Notes: generated from the letters alone by a model not told the origin. A stretch of DNA of 64,000 bases from Paenibacillus sambharensis (GCF_003233845.1 NZ_QKRB01000044.1:558001-622000), one strand, 5' to 3'; shown: positions 1-8,617, counted from the first letter of the stretch. Program-made: numbers and translations.

Positions 1-381
1 ACGCAGCTTTTGGAAACGACTTTGACGGAAGTTTGCTATGAAGAAACGATGGAAGCCTTTGCTCGGCAATTGTCATGGGACAGCGATCTCGTGCTCGTGG
101 CTACGAATAATCAAGAGGTTGTCGGTATGATTATCGGCACGATCGACCAGAACCGGGGCTACTACTACCGGATTGCTGTTCATCCCGAATATCAGCGTCA
201 AGGAATCGGCAAGCTGCTGATTGGCGCGCTTCGCCAGCGGTTCGAACAGCGGAATGTCAGCCAGATCCTGATCACTGCAGACGAGTATAATGAACCAATC
301 TTATCGCTTTACGAATCAATGGGCTATGCTGCCAAGGATTTCTTCAGATCCTTTCAGAAGCTCAGTATTGTAGCAGGCTAA
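1..381 (+). CDS. GNAT family N-acetyltransferase, 5' end outside window
   Basis: The reading frame is open from base 1, so the true start lies upstream. A TTG at 10 has no ribosome site and is unlikely to be used. The visible part is the C-terminal two thirds of a GNAT domain. The acetyl-CoA pyrophosphate-binding motif is clear (RIAVHPEYQRQGIGKLL, the Q/R-x-x-G-x-G/A form), followed by the Y-E-S-M-G-Y segment that closes the fold. Members of this family move an acetyl group from acetyl-CoA to an amine. The substrate cannot be read from the sequence. A strong hairpin terminator follows at once, so this is the last gene of its transcript. Confidence 0.85.
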   Translation, partial: TQLLETTLTEVCYEETMEAFARQLSWDSDLVLVATNNQEVVGMIIGTIDQNRGYYYRIAVHPEYQRQGIGKLLIGALRQRFEQRNVSQILITADEYNEPILSLYESMGYAAKDFFRSFQKLSIVAG

Positions 382-414
382 TTGGTAGTCAGCACAATTA
401 TAGCCAACCCTGCA

Positions 415-456
415 TAAGACCGTATAAGGACTCCCTTATACGGTCTTATCTTTTTT
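415..456 (+). terminator. Rho-independent terminator after GNAT gene
   Basis: A perfect 15-bp stem (TAAGACCGTATAAGG with its complement) closes a 4-base loop and is followed by CTTTTTT. It lies 34 bases after the GNAT stop codon. Confidence 0.92.
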
Positions 457-593
457 ATGACAGAATTCTCTACGTAAAAGTGGGAATGCAGCCGATACTA
501 TAGCCATGGGAAGGCCTACGGGCCTGCTGGCAGGTATACCGGGTATACGGGGACAGACGTTTTTCTTATAATAGATGCAAGGGCAGGTTTTGA

Positions 594-1148
594 ATGATGA
601 CATCATACGAGAGCAGAATCATCAAGAGCTTCAAGCATAACGGTTCTCTGCACCGGATGTGGCTGGAAAATTGGCTGGTGCCTGCAGAGCGGCTCCACGA
701 GGAGCATGCGGCGGAATCCATGATCGTTCTGATAAATGAAGAGACGCCGGTGCTGGAGGGTAGCGGCAAGCGCTGGATCAGCAAGGTGCCGGCCGTTACC
801 TTTTTTGCGCCGGGACACTGGTTTAACGTGGTTGCTCTTCTGGAGCACGCGGGTGTTCGCTATTATTGCAATGTGGCGTCGCCTGTTCACCAGTATGAGA
901 ATGTGTACACCTATATTGACTACGATCTGGACGTGATCCGCTATCCGGACGGAGCTTCTCATGTCGTGGACCGGGAAGAATATGAGATGAACAAGCAGCT
1001 GTATCACTACCCCGGTGACCTTCGCAACAAGGTGGCTTCCGGGCTGGGCATGCTTCTGGACAAGATACGCAGGGGAGAGCCTCCCTTTCGCTCGGATGAC
1101 CTGGTAAGAAGCTACTATAATACATGGAAATCAGAAACCGGGGTGTAG
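594..1148 (+). CDS. Ntdp-type nucleoside tri-/diphosphate phosphatase (DUF402)
   Basis: This 184-residue protein has the full DUF402 (UPF0374/Ntdp) architecture: an N-terminal beta-rich part, then the acidic run YTYIDYDLDVI with the aspartates that bind metal in this family, and a basic C-terminal helix. Characterised relatives hydrolyse nucleoside di- and triphosphates in the cytoplasm. Two ATGs (594 and 597) sit after a G-rich ribosome site; 594 is used here. A possible -10 (TATAAT, 567-572) lies upstream without a good -35. Only one base separates its stop from the signal peptidase start, so the two genes are co-transcribed. Confidence 0.82.
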   Translation: MMTSYESRIIKSFKHNGSLHRMWLENWLVPAERLHEEHAAESMIVLINEETPVLEGSGKRWISKVPAVTFFAPGHWFNVVALLEHAGVRYYCNVASPVHQYENVYTYIDYDLDVIRYPDGASHVVDREEYEMNKQLYHYPGDLRNKVASGLGMLLDKIRRGEPPFRSDDLVRSYYNTWKSETGV

Positions 1149-1149
1149 G

Positions 1150-1779
1150 ATGAACGAACAAGTAGTGGAGAGCACAGAGGAAACAGGAACCAGGAGCGCA
1201 AGGTCCAGAAGAAAGCAGCAGAATAGAGAACCAGAAGAGAAGAGAGGCAGGCCAAGATGGCTTAGCGAGCTGCTTGACTGGGCACGGACGCTGGGGATTG
1301 CTTTTGTCATCGTCCTGCTGGTCCATCTGTTCGTCTTCAACCTGTCGACGGTGGACGGTCATTCAATGGAGCCGACGCTGGAAGACAAGCAGTGGCTGTT
1401 CGTCAACAAGATCGGTTACCTGATTGGCGAGCCGGAGCGGGGAGATGTCGTCATCCTGGAGGATCCGATGGATTCGGAAGGCAAGGCAGAGTACCTGGTT
1501 AAGAGAATTATCGGGGTGCCCGGGGATACGGTCGAAATACGCAGCGGCAGGATGTACCTGAATGGGGAGCAGCTTGTCGAGTCCTATACAGATGTGGACA
1601 TTGAGGATGTGGATTATGGACCGCAGAAGGTAGGGGAAGGCACCTACTTCGTCATGGGGGATAACCGGCACCTGGGTGCGAGCAAGGACAGCCGGACATT
1701 TGGGCCCGTGTCTTCTACGCTGATTAAGGGCAAAGCACAGTTCGTGATCTGGCCGATCACGCATATGAACAAGCTGTAG
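1150..1779 (+). CDS. lepB: Signal peptidase I
   Basis: This 209-residue type I signal peptidase removes Sec and Tat signal peptides at the outer face of the membrane. A long, basic cytoplasmic N-terminus (residues 1-45) precedes one membrane segment (about 47-66). The catalytic serine is Ser72 in GHSMEPT and the general-base lysine is Lys118 in LVKRIIGVPGD. The box E motif GDNRHLGASKDSR is near the C-terminus. The single transmembrane segment and length match the Bacillus SipS/SipT form, not the endoplasmic-reticulum-like SipW form. The gene starts one base after the upstream stop, suggesting translational coupling. Confidence 0.95.
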   Translation: MNEQVVESTEETGTRSARSRRKQQNREPEEKRGRPRWLSELLDWARTLGIAFVIVLLVHLFVFNLSTVDGHSMEPTLEDKQWLFVNKIGYLIGEPERGDVVILEDPMDSEGKAEYLVKRIIGVPGDTVEIRSGRMYLNGEQLVESYTDVDIEDVDYGPQKVGEGTYFVMGDNRHLGASKDSRTFGPVSSTLIKGKAQFVIWPITHMNKL

Positions 1780-1853
1780 GAACGGGCGCAGCAGAAACCG
1801 AAGCCCGGCGGGCGGAATGAGAACTAAAGGGCTGTAGCAATAACAATTGGAAT

Positions 1854-1922
1854 AACCGCTGAGGCGAGCTGGCGCGAGAAGCGATTCGGCGGCTGTCCTG
1901 GCGGTTTTCGAGTTTGTTTGAA
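1854..1922 (+). terminator. Possible weak terminator between lepB and queG
   Basis: AACCGC..AGG pairs with CCT..GCGGTT across a roughly 40-base loop, followed by TTTTCGAGTTTGTTT. The loop is long and the stem interrupted, so this may be only partly effective or not a terminator at all. Confidence 0.3.
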
Positions 1923-1950
1923 TCCAGGCGAAGTGGAGGAGGGATAACAG

Positions 1951-3183
1951 ATGCCGGAGGGGCAAACGACGGATCGTTACTACCAGCAGCTGAAAGAAGA
2001 ACTGCTCCAGGCACTGCCAGAGCTTGGTATTGATAAGCTCGGCGTTGCTTCGCCAGAGCCTTTCACGGCCCTAAAAGAACGGCTGATCCGGCACCGGGCA
2101 CTGGGCCGGGAGTCGGGCTTTGAGGAGCCGGATCTGGATAAACGGACGGACCCGTCCCTGTTATTCGACCGCCCGCAGTCGATCATCGCAATAGCGATCG
2201 CTTATCCGTCGAAGCTTCAGGATGCACCCAAATCCGAGCCTGGCGCGAGGCGGGGGATTCTCTCGAGGTCGGCCTGGGGCATGGATTACCATCATGTTCT
2301 GAGAGACCGTCTGGCAAGGCTTGAGTGGTGGCTGCGGGAACGTGTTCCGGAGCTTCGGGCGGAGAGTATGGTGGATACAGGCGAGCTTGTCGACCGTGCG
2401 GTCGCCGAACGTGCGGGCATCGGCTGGAGCGGCAAGAATTGCGCCGTAATTACACCGGAATTCGGTTCCTGGGTATATCTCGGCGAAATGATTACCAATC
2501 TGCCGCTTCCCCCGGACAAGCCCGTAACTGATCAATGCGGCACTTGCACCAAATGTATAGATGCATGTCCGACAGGGGCACTGGTGGGGCCTGGGGAGCT
2601 TGATGCCCAGCGGTGTGTTTCGTTCGTCACACAGACCAAGGGCTTCGTCTCCGATGAGATGATGCGCAAGATCGGCAACCGTCTGTATGGCTGTGATACC
2701 TGCCAGATTGTATGCCCGGTGAACAAGGGGCTGAACTGGACACATCAGCCTGAACTGCAGCCTGATCCCGAGAAGGTCAAGCCGCTGCTTGTGCCGCTGC
2801 TCACGATGGGCAACCGCGCGTTCAAGGAGGCTTACGGCAGCAGTGCTTCTGCGTGGCGCGGACGCAAGCCGATTCAGCGCAACGCGGTCATCGCGCTTGG
2901 CAATTTCAAGGACCCGTCTGCTGTTGAACCGCTGCGGGATGTGCTGCTGCAGGACCCGCGGCCGGAGCTGCGCGGAACAGCGGCGTGGTCACTCGGCCGC
3001 ATAGGCGGGCAGAAGGCTGCTGCAGTGCTTGAGGAAGCAGCGGGCCGGGAGTCCGATGAGCAGGCGCTTGCCATGATCAGGGAGGCGCTGGCTGGACTGC
3101 GTGCGGCAGCCAGCGGGCAGGCAGGAGAAGTCAGCGATCAGGACAGGGAAGGGGTACAGACGGGTGGAGGCAGAACGGATTAA
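1951..3183 (+). CDS. queG: Epoxyqueuosine reductase with C-terminal HEAT-like extension
   Basis: QueG carries out the last step of queuosine synthesis in tRNA, reducing epoxyqueuosine to queuosine with cobalamin and iron-sulfur clusters. The protein has 410 residues. The VDTGELVDRA motif of the active site is at about 141-150. Two ferredoxin-like cysteine clusters follow: CGTCTKCIDACP (about 196-207) and CDTCQIVCP (about 248-256). After about residue 310 there are HEAT/PBS-lyase-type repeats (AVIALGNFKDPSAVEPL, then AWSLGRIGG), as in other Bacillales QueG proteins. The ATG follows a strong GGAGGAGGG site. Its 3' end overlaps ogt by 20 bases. Confidence 0.95.
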   Translation: MPEGQTTDRYYQQLKEELLQALPELGIDKLGVASPEPFTALKERLIRHRALGRESGFEEPDLDKRTDPSLLFDRPQSIIAIAIAYPSKLQDAPKSEPGARRGILSRSAWGMDYHHVLRDRLARLEWWLRERVPELRAESMVDTGELVDRAVAERAGIGWSGKNCAVITPEFGSWVYLGEMITNLPLPPDKPVTDQCGTCTKCIDACPTGALVGPGELDAQRCVSFVTQTKGFVSDEMMRKIGNRLYGCDTCQIVCPVNKGLNWTHQPELQPDPEKVKPLLVPLLTMGNRAFKEAYGSSASAWRGRKPIQRNAVIALGNFKDPSAVEPLRDVLLQDPRPELRGTAAWSLGRIGGQKAAAVLEEAAGRESDEQALAMIREALAGLRAAASGQAGEVSDQDREGVQTGGGRTD

Positions 3184-3697
3184 TTGGCGTGAGCTGGATT
3201 CACCAATCGGAACGCTGCTTGTCTGTGCAAGCAGCAGGGGCATCTGCCATGTGGAATTCGGCGGCTATGCCGAACGCCTGGAGCAGATGGAGGCGTGGCT
3301 GAGTAAGCAATGGCCCGGCAGCGGGGCGGCAATGGCAAACACTGCCGCAGGCCCATCCAAGCTGCTTGATGAGGCGCAGCGGCAGCTTCATGACTATTTC
3401 GAAGGCCGCCTGCGCAGCTTCGACCTGCCACTGGAGCTGCGCGGAACTTCATTCCAGAAGGCTGTTTGGGGGGAGCTGGCACGTATCCCCTATGGTGAAG
3501 TGCGCTCCTACAAGCAGGTAGCGGAGCAGCTTGGCAAACCGCTTGCGGTTCGTGCGGTCGGCGGTGCGAATAACCGCAACCCGGTGCCGCTCATTGTCCC
3601 CTGTCACCGGGTAATCGGGGCTAATGGATCCATGGTCGGCTTTGGGGGCGGAGTTGAGATCAAGACTTATCTGCTGGGGCTTGAGGGCTATGCCTAA
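3164..3697 (+). CDS. ogt: Methylated-DNA-[protein]-cysteine S-methyltransferase
   Basis: This suicide enzyme removes alkyl groups from O6-alkylguanine in DNA. The acceptor cysteine lies in PCHRVIG (Cys147 of this model), preceded by the arginine-finger helix SYKQVAEQLGKP and the NRNPVPLIVP strand. I place the start at GTG 3164, which gives a 177-residue protein of normal size and is preceded by a purine-rich site. An upstream ATG at 3101 would add 21 residues that overlap queG more deeply and do not resemble the family. The overlap with queG implies co-translation. Confidence 0.92.
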   Translation: MEAERINWRELDSPIGTLLVCASSRGICHVEFGGYAERLEQMEAWLSKQWPGSGAAMANTAAGPSKLLDEAQRQLHDYFEGRLRSFDLPLELRGTSFQKAVWGELARIPYGEVRSYKQVAEQLGKPLAVRAVGGANNRNPVPLIVPCHRVIGANGSMVGFGGGVEIKTYLLGLEGYA

Positions 3698-3794
3698 GGG
3701 ATTGCAAGTTGACCTTGGGACATGCTATGATAGGGAGCATTGCTGGTTAATTTAAGGATTTTCACATAGAGAAAGGGTCAGGTGATTTGTACAC

Positions 3795-4013
3795 ATGTGG
3801 GATATTATTATTCCAATCATTACGCTGATCGTCGGATTGGTCATCGGATTTGTAGTCGGCGTGTTCTATCTGCGCAAGCAGCTTGAGAAGATGCAGAGCG
3901 ATCCGGAGATGCTGCAGAAGATGGCCAAGCAGATGGGCTATAACATGAACAAGCAGCAAATTCAGCGCGCGCAGCACATGATGAAAAATCAAAACAGGCC
4001 GGGCCGCAGATAA
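3795..4013 (+). CDS. YneF family (UPF0154) small membrane protein
   Basis: This 72-residue protein has one N-terminal membrane segment (about residues 4-26, IIIPIITLIVGLVIGFVVGV), then a charged cytoplasmic tail with the conserved MGYNMNKQQIQRA stretch. That arrangement and sequence mark the YneF/UPF0154 family found across Bacillales. Its function is not known to me. It lies 38 bases upstream of folE on the same strand, so the two are probably co-transcribed. Confidence 0.88.
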   Translation: MWDIIIPIITLIVGLVIGFVVGVFYLRKQLEKMQSDPEMLQKMAKQMGYNMNKQQIQRAQHMMKNQNRPGRR

Positions 4014-4051
4014 TCTGCCAGCCATACCAGGCGTCGAAGGGAGACTGAACA

Positions 4052-4642
4052 ATGGCCGGTGTTAAGGATTATCTGAACAGCAGAGTTTCAGACAACAGAG
4101 AACAGATTGAACATCATATTAGAGAAATCCTGAAGCTGATCGGTGAGGATGTTGAGCGCGAAGGCCTGCTTGATACGCCTGCCCGTGTAACGAGGATGTA
4201 CGAGGAGATCTTCGCTGGATATGATGTTGACCCGCGTGATGTACTGGGTGTAACCTTCGACGAGCAGCATGAAGAGCTCGTAATCGTCAAGGATATCGTT
4301 TACTACAGCCAATGTGAGCATCATATGGCACCGTTCTTCGGTGTTGCGCACATCGGTTATATTCCAAGCGGCAAGATCGCCGGTCTCAGCAAGCTGGCTC
4401 GTCTGGTGGAAGCCATAACGCGCAAGCTTCAGGTCCAGGAGCGCATTACCACACAGATCGCGAACATCATGGAAGAAGTGCTTCAGCCTCACGGCGTAAT
4501 GGTCGTGCTGGAGGGCGAGCATCTGTGCATGTGCGCAAGGGGCGTGAAGAAGCCGGGAAGTAAGACTGTAACGTCTGCTGTACGAGGTGAATTCCGTACC
4601 AATACGGCGCTTCGCACGGAGTTCATGTCACTTCTGGGCTAG
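4052..4642 (+). CDS. folE: GTP cyclohydrolase I
   Basis: FolE converts GTP to 7,8-dihydroneopterin triphosphate, the entry step to folate and, through QueD, to queuosine. The 196-residue protein carries the zinc ligands in [12 protein letters not shown] and [11 protein letters not shown] and the substrate-pocket sequence [16 protein letters not shown]. Length and motifs are those of the type IA (zinc-dependent) enzyme. The ATG follows GAAGGGAGA. Having queG 2 kb upstream puts the first and last queuosine steps near each other, although yneF and ogt lie between. A bidirectional hairpin follows. Confidence 0.96.
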   Translation: MAGVKDYLNSRVSDNREQIEHHIREILKLIGEDVEREGLLDTPARVTRMYEEIFAGYDVDPRDVLGVTFDEQHEELVIVKDIVYYSQCEHHMAPFFGVAHIGYIPSGKIAGLSKLARLVEAITRKLQVQERITTQIANIMEEVLQPHGVMVVLEGEHLCMCARGVKKPGSKTVTSAVRGEFRTNTALRTEFMSLLG

Positions 4643-4667
4643 TAGTATCTAATCCTATAGAACCATA

Positions 4668-4716
4668 CAAGGGGCTGTCCCCAAGCAGGTTTTCCTGCTT
4701 GAGGGCAGCCCTTTAT
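4668..4716. terminator. Bidirectional terminator between folE and the SOD gene
   Basis: A long stem pairs AAGGGGCTGTCC plus CCAAGCAGG with CCTGCTTG plus GGGCAGCCCTT around a TTTT loop. It lies between two convergent genes and can serve both. Confidence 0.85.
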
Positions 4717-4725
4717 GCATCAGTA

Positions 4726-5895
4726 TTAATAAGGCGTCCAGCGGATGGTTGAGGCTGCACGGAACCGCTCTTCCACATGCGGCCAATTGACGACGTTCCA
4801 CCAGTTCTTAATATAATCCGCACGGCGGTTCTGGTGCTTCAGATAATAGGCATGCTCCCAGACATCCAAAGGCAAAAGCGGAATAACATCCCACTGGGAC
4901 AGATTCTGATGTTTCTCGGCCTGCAGGATCTCCAGTCTGCTGCTGCGCGGGCTCCAAACGAGAATCGTCCATCCGCCGCCTTCGACCTTTTCCGCCGCTT
5001 CGGAAAAATGCTTCTTGAAGGCCTGCATGCTGCCGAAGTCCCGTTTGATGGCTTCGCCAAGCGGGCCGTCAGGGTCTTTAGAACCGCCTGGCTTCATAGT
5101 GAACCAGAATATCGTATGCAGATAATGCCCAGCACCGTTAAAGGCAAGCTCTCTCTCCCAATGCTTGACGAGCTCGAATTTACCTGTTCGTCTGGCATCC
5201 TGTAGCATCTTTTCCGCTTTGTTGAGACCGTCGACATAGCTCTGGTGATGCTTGCTGTGATGAACCCGCATAGTTGCTTCGTCAATGTAAGGCTCAAAAG
5301 CGTTATAGGCGTACGGCAGTGGAGGCAGCGTATGCCCGCCGACAGGGACAGACTTGGAACCGCCTCCTGAAAGTCTGGCGTGATCTTCAGGCTCTTCAGG
5401 GGCTTCCTCTGGCGTCCGCGTATTCTTATCTAGGGTATCGCCGGCTGCAGCATAAGCCGGATCGGATGCTGCTCCTGAGAGCCCCGTCGCTTCAAGTGTC
5501 TGTAGGAATGAGCGGGACTGCTGGATCACATGCCCGGTTAAAGCTGGAGCGGCTGGATTGGCGGATAGTGCGGCGCTGTTCTCATGAATATGCTGCAGCT
5601 GGCGGATGAACGCCTCGGATTGCGCCTGGGCAGCCTGCAGCAGCGCTTCCACTTGAGTCTCGGCCGTGACAGGAAGCCGGGCCGGGTCCTGCTGCCAGTG
5701 ATGAATCCACATGGCGGCACAGCGCTCTGTGCTCTCGAAGACAGGACACCATTGCTCCAACACTCTTGCATATTCCGGTTCAAGGTTAGGCACGAGCTGT
5801 TTAATGACGGCGGCATACTGCTGCTCCTGCTGCTTCCAGGATCGGACTTCCTCGAGCCACCTAAGGGGCATATAAGGACCATAAACAAAAAGCAC
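4726..5895 (-). CDS. Fe/Mn superoxide dismutase with long N-terminal helical extension
   Basis: The C-terminal 200 residues are a complete iron/manganese superoxide dismutase. Metal ligands are visible in MRVHHSKHH, in GHYLHTIFW and in DVWEHAYYLKH. About 190 residues precede this domain: a tryptophan- and glutamate-rich helical region starting FVYGPYMPLRWLEEVR, then a Pro/Glu-rich linker. Extended Bacillales SODs of this kind (SodF-like) exist; the role of the extension is unknown to me. I place the start at GTG 5895, spaced correctly after GGAGGAGG, giving 389 residues. The frame runs open upstream to 5943 without another ribosome site. No signal peptide is seen, so it should be cytoplasmic. 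Confidence 0.88.
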   Translation of the reverse strand: MLFVYGPYMPLRWLEEVRSWKQQEQQYAAVIKQLVPNLEPEYARVLEQWCPVFESTERCAAMWIHHWQQDPARLPVTAETQVEALLQAAQAQSEAFIRQLQHIHENSAALSANPAAPALTGHVIQQSRSFLQTLEATGLSGAASDPAYAAAGDTLDKNTRTPEEAPEEPEDHARLSGGGSKSVPVGGHTLPPLPYAYNAFEPYIDEATMRVHHSKHHQSYVDGLNKAEKMLQDARRTGKFELVKHWERELAFNGAGHYLHTIFWFTMKPGGSKDPDGPLGEAIKRDFGSMQAFKKHFSEAAEKVEGGGWTILVWSPRSSRLEILQAEKHQNLSQWDVIPLLPLDVWEHAYYLKHQNRRADYIKNWWNVVNWPHVEERFRAASTIRWTPY

Positions 5896-5981
5896 GTCAT
5901 AACCTCCTCCTGCGAAAATCCTCTCCATGAAGGATATTCGCAAGGATGAAGGGCTATGACGTGCTATTTACATCCTGCGTT

Positions 5982-7016
5982 TTAAACCGACGGGTTAGCA
6001 TATACCGATTGATGTACCTGGCTCAGGAAGACAACAGCCCGCTGGATGTATTCCTTCGGATAGACCTGAAAGATCAGCTCATGCTTGCCGCCGGGAACAA
6101 TCCACTCGTTTGACAGCATATGTGTCTGATTAGCCGATATTTCCTGGGCAATTTCGACAGGTGCTTTGGCATCCTGAGTGCCGTGGACAAAGAAGATCGG
6201 AATGTCGAAGTTAGTCTGACGGACCTTCTTCGCCGGAATTTCATTCATATTAAAGCCAGTCCACAGCGGCAGCATCCATTCAATGAGCGGAAGGGATGGA
6301 TACCGCGGAACGGGAGCGATTTGGGTCAGGTTGTGATATAGCGTATCTGCATCTGTAATAAACATGCTGTCCAGGATCATGGCATCAATATCGTCAGATA
6401 CCAGAGCGGCCTGCAAAGCTGTACCCCCGCCCATTGAGAAGCCCCATACCACAATTTCCTCTGCGCCCTGGCTCTTGGCGTAAGAGACAGCGCCCAACAG
6501 CTGCTGGGCCTCTTCAACGCCGCCAGTGGCGGGCAGACGGTTGGTAGCGGAAGCATAGCCGTAGTCAAACATCAGGACATTATATTGGAGGCCGTGGAGC
6601 AGGTTGGCCAGATCATACATAGGAACCCAGGTTTCTTCACGGTTCGCGCCGTAGCCGTGGCTGAAGACCACGGTCCGCTCCGTACCGGCAGCAGACGGAA
6701 TGTACCAGCCATCGACAGTGCTTCGCCCGCTGGCACTCGGGAAGGTTATGTCTTCGTATTCCAGTCCCTTGGCAAGCATCGGGTTGGACGTGAGCGGCGC
6801 CACATAAGGGTGGGCCAGTGTCCAGGCGACATAGCCGTGGAAGGCTATGAACGAGAACAGAAGCAGGGCCAGCACGGATGCGACCAGGGATACGAGAAAA
6901 TGCCACCGGCTTCTCCGCCTGTTCATCGCGGGATTTTTCTCAGGCAGATCCGCATAAGGATTGGAAGTAAACCCGCCTTTAAATAGCGGCAATGATGTCA
7001 GCACGGTCATACGCAT
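5982..7016 (-). CDS. Membrane-anchored alpha/beta hydrolase
   Basis: A short cytoplasmic N-terminus is followed by one membrane segment (about residues 38-60, rich in L, V, S and A), then an extracytoplasmic alpha/beta-hydrolase domain. The oxyanion-hole strand VVFSHGYGANRE, the nucleophile elbow GFSMGGGTA (serine), the acid in VHGTQDAK and a late histidine in PGGKHE make a full triad. Substrate is unknown; related B. subtilis proteins (YqkD/YfhM-like) are described only as hydrolases. The start is ATG 7016, just after GAGGAGGGG. It diverges from the iclR-type gene. Confidence 0.85.
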   Translation of the reverse strand: MRMTVLTSLPLFKGGFTSNPYADLPEKNPAMNRRRSRWHFLVSLVASVLALLLFSFIAFHGYVAWTLAHPYVAPLTSNPMLAKGLEYEDITFPSASGRSTVDGWYIPSAAGTERTVVFSHGYGANREETWVPMYDLANLLHGLQYNVLMFDYGYASATNRLPATGGVEEAQQLLGAVSYAKSQGAEEIVVWGFSMGGGTALQAALVSDDIDAMILDSMFITDADTLYHNLTQIAPVPRYPSLPLIEWMLPLWTGFNMNEIPAKKVRQTNFDIPIFFVHGTQDAKAPVEIAQEISANQTHMLSNEWIVPGGKHELIFQVYPKEYIQRAVVFLSQVHQSVYANPSV

Positions 7017-7209
7017 GGAAGAACCCCTCCTCAAGAACAACAAATATGACATTGAAAGCGCTTAACAACTTCTATTAATATAATCGTATGTCTTTTGAAC
7101 CAGGTTGTCAATTGATGTCGGCACATTGTTAAGCACTTGTAATCTGCCTGTAAAAGAAGGGTTCTACTTGGCGGATAGATTTCATTTAGGTTATACTGTA
7201 TGTAATTGT

Positions 7210-7226
7210 GTTTCATGTGATGAAAC
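7210..7226. promoter_or_regulatory. Palindrome upstream of IclR-type gene (candidate operator)
   Basis: GTTTCAT-GTG-ATGAAAC is a perfect 7-bp inverted repeat with a 3-base centre, 18 bases before the start codon of the IclR-type gene and just ahead of its ribosome site. Autoregulation through a palindrome in this position is usual for IclR proteins. A near copy lies upstream of acnA at 16602-16618. Confidence 0.6.
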
Positions 7227-7243
7227 TCCAGGAGGCGGTTTAG

Positions 7244-7993
7244 TTGGAGGAAAATAAGTCGAATGTACGCGCCGTTGAGCGGGCGCTTGATATACTGCTG
7301 TGCTTTAATGAGAAGAGTGAATGGGCGATGACCGAAATCGCAGAGAAGGTAAACCTGCATAAGAGTACGGTTCACCGAATGCTGGCTACCTTGGAGGACC
7401 GGGGCTTCGTAACCCGGGATGCCCTGTCGGACCGTTACCGGCTTGGCATCCGGATCTGGGAGCTGTCAACGCATCTGTCCACAAGTGATGACCCGGCCGT
7501 TATGCTGCTCCCGGAGATGGAACGGCTGAGAGATATGCTGGGTGAGACCATAAGCCTCTACATTCGTGACGGAAGTGAGCGGATCCGCATTCAGGCGGTG
7601 CAGAGCAATCAGGCCGTCCGCAGGGTTGCGCCAGTAGGGGCAAGGCTGCCGCTGTATGTTGGTGCTTCCAGCAAGGTGCTGATCGCATTCGGCGGCGAGC
7701 ATGCGCTTAGGCAGCTGCTGGATTCGGCGGATTGGCCGGAGACGATTGATAAGGAAGCTTATGCTGAACAAATCAGCCAAATCCGTCAATCAGGCTACGC
7801 CACCAGCATTGAGGAAAGGGAGCCTGGCGCTGCTGCGGTGGCTGCCCCTATCTTTAACCGTGCGGGCCGGCTTGCGGCCGCCCTGTCTGTGTCTGGGCCT
7901 TCCGGCAGGCTAACGCTGGAGAAAATGCGCGAGCAGGTCCCGATTCTTATTGATACGGCCAAGCGGATGGGGACTATGCTGCTGGAGGAATAG
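7244..7993 (+). CDS. IclR family transcriptional regulator
   Basis: This 249-residue cytoplasmic DNA-binding protein has an N-terminal winged helix (about 5-65, ending LHKSTVHRMLATLEDRGFV) and a C-terminal IclR effector domain with the conserved GARLPLYVGASSKVLIAF segment. It starts at TTG 7244, six bases after CAGGAGGCGG. The effector and targets cannot be read from the protein. No catabolic operon is adjacent; the hydrolase gene diverges upstream. The palindrome before it and the similar one before acnA suggest central-metabolism targets, which is inference. Confidence 0.9.
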   Translation: MEENKSNVRAVERALDILLCFNEKSEWAMTEIAEKVNLHKSTVHRMLATLEDRGFVTRDALSDRYRLGIRIWELSTHLSTSDDPAVMLLPEMERLRDMLGETISLYIRDGSERIRIQAVQSNQAVRRVAPVGARLPLYVGASSKVLIAFGGEHALRQLLDSADWPETIDKEAYAEQISQIRQSGYATSIEEREPGAAAVAAPIFNRAGRLAAALSVSGPSGRLTLEKMREQVPILIDTAKRMGTMLLEE

Positions 7994-8003
7994 GGAGGAA
8001 GAA

Positions 8004-8058
8004 CAACATAAAGAAGGCGTGCGACCCGCAGGGCTGCACGCCTTCTTTATGTTGATAG
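8004..8058. terminator. Bidirectional terminator between iclR-type and gbsR-type genes
   Basis: A perfect 19-bp stem (CAACATAAAGAAGGCGTGC and complement) closes a 13-base loop between the convergent genes. Internal A- and T-runs in the two arms supply a U-rich 3' side in either direction. Confidence 0.88.
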
Positions 8059-8062
8059 CCGC

Positions 8063-8617
8063 CTATTCCTTTGGAATAAACTCGAATATTTTGCCTGTCT
8101 CGAGCGTCTCAATCAGCCGGAGCAGCCATTTGTAATAATGCAGGGCCTCCGTAATCTTGGCTTCATCAACATCAAGCAGCTGCAGGAAATCCGGGTCGCC
8201 TTCAGCTTCTCCCTTGAGGCTGTGTATCTCTTCCAGCGACTTGGCCAGCGCCTGCATATTTCCCTCAACAGCCTTGCGCCATTTAATCGAGAAGTAGTCG
8301 CTGAAGTTCTGGTACCAGTCCGGAACAACCTCGTACAGATCCTTCCGGGTCCCTTTTCCCCATACCTTATTAATCATCTTCAGATCCATAAGCGTTCGCA
8401 TCCCGGTGCTCATGGATGTCTTGCTCATCCCCATCGTTTCACTCATATCATCAAGTGTTATCGGTTTGTTTTGGAAGTACATATGGCCATACAGATGACC
8501 GATGGAGAGGGTGATGCCATACAAGTCCATGTTCTTGCCAATAGATTCAATCACGCGCTGGCGCGCGCGGTCCAGCTTGCGCTGCTGGTCGGATGTAAGA
8601 TCCTGAAGATCTTTCAT
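8063..8617 (-). CDS. GbsR/MarR-type regulator (OpcR/GbsR family)
   Basis: This 184-residue protein matches the GbsR family: a winged helix (about 40-95, containing DDMSETMGMSKTSMSTGMRTL) and a long helical C-terminus (KWRKAVEGNMQALAKSLEEI). In B. subtilis, GbsR senses choline and OpcR represses glycine betaine uptake or synthesis genes. Here it diverges from an opuA operon, so it most likely controls osmoprotectant uptake. The start follows TAGGAGGGAACC. A sigma-A-type promoter (TTTACT, 18-base spacer, TACAAT) precedes it. Confidence 0.88.
   Translation of the reverse strand: MKDLQDLTSDQQRKLDRARQRVIESIGKNMDLYGITLSIGHLYGHMYFQNKPITLDDMSETMGMSKTSMSTGMRTLMDLKMINKVWGKGTRKDLYEVVPDWYQNFSDYFSIKWRKAVEGNMQALAKSLEEIHSLKGEAEGDPDFLQLLDVDEAKITEALHYYKWLLRLIETLETGKIFEFIPKE

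Noticed and set aside
500-560. GGTATACC and GGGTATAC repeats with GGCC motifs upstream of the Ntdp gene
   Set aside because: Short local palindromes without a second copy elsewhere in the window; too little to call an operator.
823-1362. 179-codon minus-strand frame over the Ntdp and lepB genes
   Set aside because: Shadow of two well-supported genes, with Cys/Pro/Ser-rich random-looking translation.
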